A stretch of DNA of 8,505 bases from Clostridiales bacterium UBA735 (GTDB lineage Bacteria > Bacillota > Clostridia > Oscillospirales > Oscillospiraceae): positions 368-8,872 of the forward strand of contig DBLB01000110.1 of assembly GCA_002298695.1 (NCBI GenBank). Direction: 5' to 3'. The translations under genes were made by a program, and so were the position numbers. Shown here one piece after another: positions 1 to 5,856 of the stretch. Position 1 is the stretch's first letter; each line of letters starts with the position of its first letter. A model generated the notes under the pieces. The model worked only from the letters and a program-made list of their open reading frames with translations. It was not told where the DNA came from and made no database searches.

Positions 1-1089
1 ATCTTTGCCCTGTGCGCCGCTGGCAATGGCCCCAGCCGGATCGCAACGATCCTGAAGAAAGAAAAGGTGCTTTGTCCCAGCTATTACACCTACCAGAAAT
101 ACGGCCTGACACATTCTGCATTGGACATCACGAAGCCGTGCCACTGGTCAGACAGTGCCGTTGCAAACCTGTTGGAAAATGAGATCTATCTTGGCAACAC
201 TTTAAACTACCGGTTCAGCACCCGATCCTATAAGGACAAACGCAAAATTGAACATCCCCGTGAGGAATGTCTGGTGTTTGAAAATACCCATCCTGCCATT
301 ATTACGAAAGAAATTTGGGATATTGTGCAGCGGGTGCGGAAGAACAAGCGCCGCAGAACGAAGATGGATGAGCAAAACAAGTATTCCGGGCTTGTGATCT
401 GCGCGGACTGCGGCAAGACGATGGTACTCCACCGGGCACATACAATGTCCGCCGACTACAACCACTTCACCTGCCGTACCTACAAAAAAGATGGCGAAGC
501 ATGCACAGCCCATTACATTCGAGAGTGCATTCTCGATGAGATCGTGCTGGAAGATCTGCGCCGGGTGACGGCGGAAGCCAGAGAGCATCCGCAGGAATTT
601 GCCGAATACTTGAACAGTAAACAGTCTGCGGAACTCCAGAAAGAGATCCGCAGACTGGAGAAAGAAAAAGCCGCCATGCAGAAGCGCAAAGCCGAACTGG
701 ATGCGATTTTCAAAAAGCTCTATGAGGACAGCGTGCTGGGGCACATCACGGCAGAGCAGTTCCAGATGCTCTCCGCCAGTTACACAGACGAACAGGCAAA
801 GCTGACAGAAGCGCTCCCGCGGCGAGAATCGGAAAGCCAGTGGCTGAAAGAAACGGTAAGCAATACGGCAGCGTTCCTCGACAAAGCGAAGCGGTACACG
901 GACATTCAGGAGCTGACACCGGAGCTGCTGCGGCTCTTCATCCAGAAGATCGTGGTGCATGAAAAAGAAGTAAAGTGGTCCAAGCATGCGCCGCAGACGG
1001 TGGAGATCCACTACGCCGACATTGGCTGCATGGAAAACAGACAAACGGGAAAACCGGAACAGGGCGGAGATATCCCAAAGGTATCCTGA
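1..1089 (+). CDS. Large serine recombinase/integrase, C-terminal part (5' truncated by window edge)
   Basis: The reading frame is open from base 1, so the gene starts upstream and the catalytic resolvase domain with its serine lies outside the window. The visible 362 residues run in the family's usual order. First comes the recombinase domain (AAGNGPSRIATIL..., then the VANLLENEIYLGN segment). Next is a zinc beta-ribbon with cysteine pairs encoded at 400/409 (CADC) and 472/502. A charged coiled coil follows at about 616-830, rich in K/E/R (KEIRRLEKEK). The C-terminal block is RLFIQKIVVHEKEVKW...VEIHYADIG, the DUF4368-type tail found in TndX/TnpX-like recombinases of Firmicute conjugative and mobilizable elements. 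Such enzymes excise and integrate an element between short att sites. The gene converges on the regulator at 1237-1965, and its base composition is less GC-rich than the operon, consistent with horizontal origin. Family confidence is high; which element it belongs to is unknown. Confidence 0.93.
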   Translation: MFALCAAGNGPSRIATILKKEKVLCPSYYTYQKYGLTHSALDITKPCHWSDSAVANLLENEIYLGNTLNYRFSTRSYKDKRKIEHPREECLVFENTHPAIITKEIWDIVQRVRKNKRRRTKMDEQNKYSGLVICADCGKTMVLHRAHTMSADYNHFTCRTYKKDGEACTAHYIRECILDEIVLEDLRRVTAEAREHPQEFAEYLNSKQSAELQKEIRRLEKEKAAMQKRKAELDAIFKKLYEDSVLGHITAEQFQMLSASYTDEQAKLTEALPRRESESQWLKETVSNTAAFLDKAKRYTDIQELTPELLRLFIQKIVVHEKEVKWSKHAPQTVEIHYADIGCMENRQTGKPEQGGDIPKVS

Positions 1090-1117
1090 ACCATTCCCGG
1101 TTATACACCAATAGGAA

Positions 1118-1147
1118 ACCCGGCTGGTGCATAAACACCAGCCGGGT
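1118..1147. terminator. Hairpin between convergent genes, likely bidirectional terminator
   Basis: There is a perfect 12-bp stem, acccggctggtg at 1118-1129 with caccagccgggt at 1136-1147, and a 6-nt loop. It lies 28 bp after the recombinase stop and about 90 bp past the gntR stop, between two convergent genes. Read on the minus strand it is followed by a short T-rich stretch (ttcctatt). On the plus strand no U-tract follows directly; T-runs occur only at 1201-1212. The right arm also fits a second, mutually exclusive 7-bp stem (gggtaac 1144-1150 with gttaccc 1164-1170). The hairpin is seen directly; terminator function is inferred. Confidence 0.55.
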
Positions 1148-1236
1148 AACCCCCGCCAACGTTGTTACCCCTGTCAGGGAGCAGCAATATGCAGCGGGCC
1201 TTTTTGGTTTTTGCGGTATGTAGCCTGCGCGGGAGA

Positions 1237-1965
1237 TCAGCTCTGCCTCGCCGCGGCGTCAGTGTCCGCACCGCCGGAGGAAATGAAGACATGGATGACC
1301 GTTGCCAGCGTCTGCATCTGCTTGTCGGTCAGAATGGCGTGGAACGTGTTCCGGCTGTTGTTCAGATGCTCCGTGATCGCCTGCACAGCTGTTGCCTCAT
1401 CATGGCTGCAGAGCGCATCCAGCACCCGCCGATGCTCCTCGATGGCGTTTTCCCGCCGCTGCGGGTTGACGAGGTTCAGCCACCGCGCCCGCTGCATCTG
1501 AAGCCGCATCTGGCTGAGAATGCTGTTGATGCGCGGGCTGCCGGAAAACTGCGCGATCTGTTGATGGAACAGGTCGTCGTACTGATAGTGCTCGGAAAGA
1601 TTTTCGCTCTCGCTGTACTGCTGATGGATGTGCCGCAGCGCATTTTCCTGCGCCGGCGTCAGCCAGCCGCCTCTTGCGATCATCCGGACGGCCTCGGCTT
1701 CCAGCGCACAGCGGATGGTCAGAATGTCGGAGATATCCTCATAACAGACGGGGCTTACGCAGATCTGCCCCTTTTCATTCGTCTGCACAAGTCCATCCAT
1801 CTGCAGCAGCAAAAGCGCCTCCCGGATGGGTGCGCGGCTCATGTCCAGCTCTTTGGACAGCTGGTTATCCGAGAGCGGCGCATCCGGCAGAAGCGCATAA
1901 GAAAGGATCTGATCCCGGATCGCATCATATGCGATCGATACCTGTGAGCGGATTGTTTTCGGCAT
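1237..1965 (-). CDS. GntR-family transcriptional regulator, FCD (FadR-like) subfamily
   Basis: This is a 242-residue DNA-binding repressor/activator of the usual length for the subfamily. Residues about 11-75 form the winged helix-turn-helix, with the recognition-helix motif MSRAPIREALLLLQMDGLV at 42-60. Residues about 80-225 form the all-helical FCD effector domain. The metal-site residues expected of many FCD proteins are all present: D130 and H134 (in the YDDLFHQQI stretch), H178 (EEHRRVLDAL) and H200 (ITEHLNN). A carboxylate ligand such as a sugar acid is therefore plausible. The start is supported by a strong ribosome site (GGGAGGGG on the minus strand, 1971-1978). The gene is divergent from the sugar-acid operon and shares a 147-bp control region with it, the standard arrangement for a local regulator. 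FCD relatives include UxuR/ExuR/GntR-type regulators of hexuronate and gluconate use. The exact inducer is unknown. Confidence 0.93.
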   Translation of the reverse strand: MPKTIRSQVSIAYDAIRDQILSYALLPDAPLSDNQLSKELDMSRAPIREALLLLQMDGLVQTNEKGQICVSPVCYEDISDILTIRCALEAEAVRMIARGGWLTPAQENALRHIHQQYSESENLSEHYQYDDLFHQQIAQFSGSPRINSILSQMRLQMQRARWLNLVNPQRRENAIEEHRRVLDALCSHDEATAVQAITEHLNNSRNTFHAILTDKQMQTLATVIHVFISSGGADTDAAARQS

Positions 1966-1994
1966 GGAAGCCCCTCCCTGTTTTGTATGGTTCT

Positions 1995-2023
1995 ATTATA
2001 GTGGAAAGTGCCAAAAAAATCAA
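1995..2023 (-). promoter_or_regulatory. Sigma-70-type promoter of the GntR regulator gene
   Basis: On the minus strand, TTGATT (2018-2023) and a consensus TATAAT (1995-2000) are separated by exactly 17 bp. Transcription would begin near 1988, giving a leader of about 22 nt before the ATG at 1965. The -35 box lies 10 bp from the left arm of the operator-like inverted repeat, so autoregulation is plausible. Confidence 0.75.
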
Positions 2024-2033
2024 CTCAAAAATC

Positions 2034-2062
2034 GTCGACAAATACTATTGATTTTTGTCGAC
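2034..2062. promoter_or_regulatory. Inverted-repeat operator, probable GntR-family binding site
   Basis: The sequence is a perfect 9-bp inverted repeat, GTCGACAAA (2034-2042), an 11-bp spacer, and TTTGTCGAC (2054-2062). Each arm contains the self-complementary core GTCGAC, and the two cores are 23 bp apart centre to centre, about two helical turns. TTGTCGACA resembles the T-G-T...A-C-A half-site pattern known for FCD-type GntR proteins. The right arm sits in the spacer of the rightward promoter and the left arm lies between the two -35 boxes. Binding would therefore block the operon and probably affect the regulator's own promoter. The repeat is seen; the binding protein is inferred from position. 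Confidence 0.65.
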
Positions 2063-2076
2063 ACATGAGTTATCAT
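2048..2076 (+). promoter_or_regulatory. Sigma-70-type promoter of the sugar-acid operon
   Basis: TTGATT (2048-2053) and TATCAT (2071-2076) are separated by 17 bp, so transcription would start near 2083. The ribosome site AGGAG (2099-2103) and the ATG at 2113 follow. The right arm of the inverted-repeat operator (2054-2062) lies directly between the two boxes, which points to control by repression. Confidence 0.75.
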
Positions 2077-2112
2077 AACGCTATCAATTAAATCCGAGAG
2101 GAGTCATCATCC

Positions 2113-2883
2113 ATGTTTGATTTTAAAAATGTTTTTTCGCTGTCCGGTAAGACCGCGCTGGTCGTCGGCGCAGGCGGACTGGGTCTGCCGATCGCGCAGG
2201 CGCTGATGCAGAACGGCGCCGACATCATTCTTGCCGACATGAAAGCACCCGGCGAGGAATTCGCTGCGCTCTGCAAGGAAGAGGGCCGCAAGTACTTCTT
2301 TGTCGAGGTCAACCTGCTCGACGAGGAGAGCATCGTGAAGATGGTCGCCGCCGCGAAAGAGAAAACCGGCCGCATCGACATTCTCGTCAACGCCGCCGGT
2401 GTCAACAAGCTCGAAAAAGCAGAGGAATATGAATCCAAGGCGTGGGATTTCGTCCTGGGCATCAACCTGCGCGGCCTGTATCTCGTGACGCGCGAGGTCG
2501 GTAAGGTCATGATCGAGCAGCAGTATGGCCGCATTCTTTCGATCTCTTCGGTCAAATCCTTCATCGGTACCGATCAGGACTACACCGCCTACTGTGCCTC
2601 CAAGGGCGCGGTCAACATGTACACGAAGCAGCTGGCCTGCGAGTGGGGCAAATACGGCATCACGGCCAACGCCATCGCGCCGACGTTTACCAGAACGCCG
2701 ATCAACTCCTTCCAACTGGACGATCCCGTCTTCTACAAGACGCTGGTCGACCGCATTCCGCGGGGCCGCATCTGCTCCGCGCGCGATCTCGGCTGTGCGG
2801 CGGTGTTCCTTTGCAGCGACGCGGCAGAGTTCGTCAGCGGCCAGGTTCTCTGCGTCGACGGCGGCCTGACCGCGAAGCAGTAA
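2113..2883 (+). CDS. SDR-family oxidoreductase, gluconate 5-dehydrogenase/KduD-like
   Basis: A 256-residue classical short-chain dehydrogenase, expected to use NAD(P)(H) on a keto/hydroxy sugar acid in the cytoplasm. The fold landmarks are the NAAG motif at 93-96, N118 in INLRG, the catalytic S146 (ISSVKS), and Y160-x3-K164 (YCASK). The TFTRTP segment after AIAP sits at 191-196 and the terminal CVDGGL at 247-252. The overall pattern is nearest to gluconate 5-dehydrogenase (IdnO), 2-deoxygluconate 3-dehydrogenase and KduD proteins. The coenzyme loop is odd: instead of TGxxxGxG it reads GAGGLG at 19-24, with V18 replacing the threonine and one residue fewer. The gene opens the operon, 30 bp after the predicted transcription start, with AGGAG nine bases before the ATG. 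Substrate is unresolved; reduction of 5-ketogluconate to gluconate is one option suggested by the neighbours. Confidence 0.85.
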   Translation: MFDFKNVFSLSGKTALVVGAGGLGLPIAQALMQNGADIILADMKAPGEEFAALCKEEGRKYFFVEVNLLDEESIVKMVAAAKEKTGRIDILVNAAGVNKLEKAEEYESKAWDFVLGINLRGLYLVTREVGKVMIEQQYGRILSISSVKSFIGTDQDYTAYCASKGAVNMYTKQLACEWGKYGITANAIAPTFTRTPINSFQLDDPVFYKTLVDRIPRGRICSARDLGCAAVFLCSDAAEFVSGQVLCVDGGLTAKQ

Positions 2884-2895
2884 GGAGGAGCCGGG

Positions 2896-3681
2896 ATGAA
2901 AGTTGGCGCCTGCGTCCCATTGGCGCACTATCAGGATCTGGTCGACTGCGGCTATGAGAGCATCACGCTTGCAGCCAGGGATCTCGCCGTCTGGAGCGGG
3001 GAGGAGCTTGCACATGCCCGGCAGGTGCTTGAGAGCGGTCCGCTGGAGCGGATCAGCCTGAACAGCTTCTGCCCCGGCACGCTGCGGCTGCACGGCCCCG
3101 GCTATTCCCGCGAGGCTGTCCGTGATTTCAGCCGGATCGTGCTGGAGCGGGGCGCGCTGCTCGGCTTCCGTTATCTTGGCATCGGCGCGCCCGCATCGCG
3201 CAATCTGCTGCCCGGCGAAGACGGGGCGGAGGCGATGGCGCAGTTCCGGGAAGCCATCGGCGATATCTGCGACCTTGCATCGGAGGCCGGTATGGAGATC
3301 CTGCTGGAATCCGTCTGCACCGTCGAGTGCAACTTCCTCACGACGACCCGGGAGATGCTGGATTTTGCGCGCTCCATGGGCCGGAACGATCTGCATCTGG
3401 TCTACGATATCTACCATGAGTTCATGGAGCAGCAGCCGCTGTCCGTGATCGCCGAGGCCGGCAGCGAGATCCGCGTGGTGCACGTCGCGCAGGACGTCGG
3501 GCGAAAGCGCGGCTATCTCGACGAACGCGAACAGCCGCTGTTCCAGCGCTACTGGGACGCGCTGGCTGCGGCCGGATATGACGGCGAATGGAACGTCGAG
3601 GCATTTGAAGGCGACACCGTTGAGGGCCTGCGGAGCACGATGCAGGTCATGCGGAGCATTCGGGCCGCCGCGTCCAGATAA
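2896..3681 (+). CDS. Sugar phosphate isomerase/epimerase-like TIM-barrel protein
   Basis: A 261-residue protein of the xylose isomerase-like/AP endonuclease-2 TIM-barrel superfamily. All four divalent-metal ligands expected for the fold are visible: E138 (ILLES), D171 (VYDIYH), H196 (VVHVAQD) and E235 (WNVEAFEG). An active isomerase or epimerase acting on a keto-sugar or keto-acid is therefore likely. No signal peptide or membrane segment is present. An ideal AAGGAGG (2882-2888) overlaps the TAA stop of the preceding SDR and lies seven bases before the ATG, so the two genes are translationally close. Related proteins include KguE of ketogluconate operons, hydroxypyruvate isomerase and D-tagatose/psicose 3-epimerases; the sequence does not decide between them. 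The family call is firm and the reaction unknown. Confidence 0.82.
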   Translation: MKVGACVPLAHYQDLVDCGYESITLAARDLAVWSGEELAHARQVLESGPLERISLNSFCPGTLRLHGPGYSREAVRDFSRIVLERGALLGFRYLGIGAPASRNLLPGEDGAEAMAQFREAIGDICDLASEAGMEILLESVCTVECNFLTTTREMLDFARSMGRNDLHLVYDIYHEFMEQQPLSVIAEAGSEIRVVHVAQDVGRKRGYLDEREQPLFQRYWDALAAAGYDGEWNVEAFEGDTVEGLRSTMQVMRSIRAAASR

Positions 3682-3698
3682 TTTTAAACGACATCTCC

Positions 3699-3717
3699 GC
3701 GGCGCCGGATGCGCCGC
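3699..3717 (+). repeat. Intercistronic GC stem-loop
   Basis: The perfect 7-bp, all-G/C stem gcggcgc (3699-3705) and gcgccgc (3711-3717) encloses a 5-nt loop. It fills the 58-bp gap before the MDR dehydrogenase gene. No T-run follows, so it is not a standard terminator. It may be an RNA processing or stability element that adjusts relative expression within the operon; that role is inference. Confidence 0.45.
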
Positions 3718-3739
3718 AGAACAGGAAAGGATGACTGCT

Positions 3740-4756
3740 ATGAAAGCTGTATATATGAAGGAGCCGTGGAGCATCGAGGTCAAGGACATCGAAAAGCCGC
3801 AGCCGAAGGAAGGGGAAGCGCTTCTGAAAATTCACGCCGCCGGCATCTGTGGCAGCGACATCGGCGCGTTCCGCGGCACGAACGGCCTTGTGTCCTACCC
3901 GCGCGTGATCGGCCACGAGCTGGCCGGTGAGATTCTCTCCATCCCCGCGGACAATCCCAAGGGGCTGAAGGTCGGCGACCATGTCGTGGTGGATCCGTAT
4001 CTCTACTGCGGGCATTGCTACCCCTGCTCCATCGGCAGAACGAACTGCTGCAACAATCTGAAGGTGCTCGGCGTCCACGTCGACGGCGGCATGTCCGAAT
4101 ACTTCGCCCACCCGGCCAACATGCTGGTCAAGGTTCCGGACGATATGCCCTGGGACATCATCCCGATGGCCGAACCGCTGACGATCGCGCTGCACGGCCT
4201 GCACCGGCTTCAGCTGAAGGCCGGCGAGCACATCGCCATCAACGGCGCGGGCGCCATCGGCCTGCTGGCCGCGCTGACCGCGATCCACTACGGCGCGGAG
4301 CCGATCCTGATCGACCTCGTCGAGGAACGGCTGGCGTTTGCCCGGTCGCTCGGCGTCAAGTATACGATCAACCTGAACACCGACGATCTGGTCGAGAAGG
4401 TGCGCGAATACACAAACGGCCGCATGGCCGAATGCGTGATGGAGGCGTCCGGCGCCAATTCCGCCATCCGCGCCACGCTCGACATCGTCTGCCACGCGGG
4501 CCGCATCATTTTCACCGGCTGGCCCAAGAAGGAGACGCTGATGCCGACGGACGTCATCACCCGCAAGGAGATCGATATCCGCGGTTCCCGCACCAGCGCC
4601 GGCGAATTCGAAGAGGCTGTCGACATCATTTATAACAACAAAGTGCCGGTACGCGCGCTGCTCACCAAGGTCGTTCCGATCGATGAGGCGGCGGACGTGC
4701 TGCGCGACATCGAAAAGAACCCCGGCAACTATCTGAAAGTCAACGTTTTGTTTTAA
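3740..4756 (+). CDS. Zinc-dependent MDR dehydrogenase, L-idonate/L-gulonate/L-galactonate 5-dehydrogenase-like
   Basis: A 338-residue medium-chain alcohol dehydrogenase of normal family length. Catalytic zinc residues are C37 (GICGSD), H59 with E60 (GHELAGE), and E145 (MAEPLT). A structural zinc lobe is formed by C90, C93, C96 and C104 with the canonical 3-3-8 spacing. The Rossmann motif GAGAIG is at 169-174, and D192 after the second strand (LIDLVEERL) favours NAD+. The N-terminal half resembles polyol/aldonate enzymes such as RspB, LgoD and sorbitol dehydrogenase, so C5 oxidation of an L-aldonate is a reasonable guess in this operon. The open frame extends up to 3578 but overlaps the previous gene. 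An ATG at 3731 abuts the ribosome site AGGAAAGG (3723-3730) and cannot use it, while the ATG at 3740 has a nine-base spacer, so 3740 is chosen. The stop overlaps the ATG at 4756. Confidence 0.88.
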   Translation: MKAVYMKEPWSIEVKDIEKPQPKEGEALLKIHAAGICGSDIGAFRGTNGLVSYPRVIGHELAGEILSIPADNPKGLKVGDHVVVDPYLYCGHCYPCSIGRTNCCNNLKVLGVHVDGGMSEYFAHPANMLVKVPDDMPWDIIPMAEPLTIALHGLHRLQLKAGEHIAINGAGAIGLLAALTAIHYGAEPILIDLVEERLAFARSLGVKYTINLNTDDLVEKVREYTNGRMAECVMEASGANSAIRATLDIVCHAGRIIFTGWPKKETLMPTDVITRKEIDIRGSRTSAGEFEEAVDIIYNNKVPVRALLTKVVPIDEAADVLRDIEKNPGNYLKVNVLF

Positions 4757-4770
4757 TGGAGCGTAGAACT

Positions 4771-5844
4771 ATGGAGAAAAGAACGACATACCGATATGCG
4801 ATCGCGTGCCCGACGAGCATGGGGCTGCGGATCATGCCGGAGAACCGGATGGCGGTTCAGAACAGCAACCTGTTCTATTTGCAGGCAACGAGCGCGGAGA
4901 CGAACGTGCTGAACGTGACGTCCAGCCTGGGGCGGGAATGCCTGGCGCTGACGCGCTTTGTGAAGGGCAGCCCCATGGCAGACTTTATCAAGCGGCAGCT
5001 GCGCGCGCGGAACATCCGCTTTGAGGGTGCAGAGGTGGAGCAGGGCGGCCCGTGGGGCTACCGCCACCAGTTCAACATCGCCGACTCCGGCTTCGGCCTG
5101 CGGGCACCGCGCGTGTGGAATGACCGCGCCGGCGAGGTCGGCCGGACGCTGTCTGCCGGGGATTTCGATGTCGAGCGCATCTTCGGGCAAGAGGGCGTTG
5201 CCATCCTGCACCTGTCCGGCCTGATCGCAGCCATGAGCCCCGAGACGACGGAATGCTGCCTCGCGCTGGCGAAGGCCGCGAAGCAGCACGGCACGCTCGT
5301 GTCCTTCGACCTCAACTACCGCGCCACCTTCTGGGCCGGCCGCGAGGCGGAGCTTGCAAAGGCGTTCCATGAGATCGCCTCCATGGCCGACATTCTCATC
5401 GGCAACGAAGAGGATTTCCAGCTCTGCCTCGGCTTCAAGGGCCCCGAGGCCGGCGGCAAGGACCTTGCTTCCAAAATTGAATCGTTCCAGGGCATGATCT
5501 CGCAGGTGCAGGAACAATATCCGAATGCCAGAGTGTTCGCCACAACGTTGCGGCAGGTCCTCTCGGCCAACGAGCATCTCTGGGGCGCGATCCTGCTGGC
5601 AGACGGCAAGTGGTACGTCGAGCAGCCGAGAGAGATCCAGGTGCTCGACCGCATCGGCGGCGGCGACGGCTTCTCCGGCGGCCTGCTCTACGGCGTGCTG
5701 AACGGCTGGGCGCCGGAGCAGTGCCTGCAATTCGGCTGGGCGACCGGCGCGATGGCGGCCTCGAGTCTGAACGACTACGCAGAACCCGCGGACGAGAAGC
5801 AGGTCTGGGACATCTACAAGGGCAACGCCCGCGTGCAGCGCTGA
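4771..5844 (+). CDS. PfkB-family carbohydrate kinase, 2-keto-3-deoxygluconate kinase-like
   Basis: A 357-residue ribokinase/PfkB-fold kinase that transfers phosphate from ATP to a sugar or sugar acid. The C-terminal signature is clear: DRIGGGDGFSGG at 293-304 with D299 as the catalytic base, followed by the LLYGVLNGW helix. The central SFDLNYRATFW (178-188) is typical of KDG kinases. The N-terminal substrate region differs from them: where most relatives read GGAxxN, this protein has TSAETN, so the substrate may differ. An in-frame ATG at 4756 overlaps the previous stop (TAATG) but lacks a ribosome site. The ATG at 4771 has GGAG at 4758-4761, nine bases upstream, and is preferred. Neighbours suggest KDG, 2-ketogluconate or gluconate as substrate; the last would feed the next gene directly. 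The family is sure; the substrate is not. Confidence 0.85.
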   Translation: MEKRTTYRYAIACPTSMGLRIMPENRMAVQNSNLFYLQATSAETNVLNVTSSLGRECLALTRFVKGSPMADFIKRQLRARNIRFEGAEVEQGGPWGYRHQFNIADSGFGLRAPRVWNDRAGEVGRTLSAGDFDVERIFGQEGVAILHLSGLIAAMSPETTECCLALAKAAKQHGTLVSFDLNYRATFWAGREAELAKAFHEIASMADILIGNEEDFQLCLGFKGPEAGGKDLASKIESFQGMISQVQEQYPNARVFATTLRQVLSANEHLWGAILLADGKWYVEQPREIQVLDRIGGGDGFSGGLLYGVLNGWAPEQCLQFGWATGAMAASSLNDYAEPADEKQVWDIYKGNARVQR

Positions 5845-5856
5845 GGAGAGAAAGCT

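Larger units (their letters stand above)
1..1236 (+). mobile_element. Probable edge of an integrative element carrying the serine recombinase
   Basis: Large serine recombinase genes commonly sit at one end of the element they move, close to the attachment site. Here the recombinase is followed by 147 bp of non-coding DNA and then by metabolic genes of different base composition, so the element's right end plausibly lies between 1090 and 1236. No duplicated att core can be proved because the other end is outside the window. The boundary is therefore inference, and the recombinase could also be a stand-alone remnant. Confidence 0.35.

Noticed and set aside
1201..1212. T-runs after gcgggcc as a classic intrinsic terminator of the recombinase gene
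   Set aside because: No adequate stem lies immediately upstream; the best pairing (cccgc 1152-1156 with gcggg 1194-1198) is only 5 bp with a large loop.
2034..2062. GTCGAC hexamer itself as a regulator-specific motif
   Set aside because: GTCGAC also occurs many times within coding DNA here (for example near 2747, 2853, 4080, 6098 and 8138) as Val-Asp or out-of-frame codons. Only the TTT/AAA-flanked, paired version in the intergenic region is informative.
3578..3739. N-terminal extension of the MDR dehydrogenase, upstream to 3578
   Set aside because: It would overlap the isomerase gene by about 100 bp in another frame, translates to non-family sequence, and the ribosome site at 3723-3730 fits only the ATG at 3740.
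2107..3789. Long antisense open frame (560 codons) opposite the first SDR and the isomerase
   Set aside because: Same GC-bias shadow; no family features, and it would run through the operon control region's ribosome site.
4756..4770. Kinase start at 4756 overlapping the previous stop (TAATG)
   Set aside because: There is no ribosome site upstream, whereas GGAG at 4758-4761 is well spaced for the ATG at 4771. Translational coupling at 4756 is not fully excluded.
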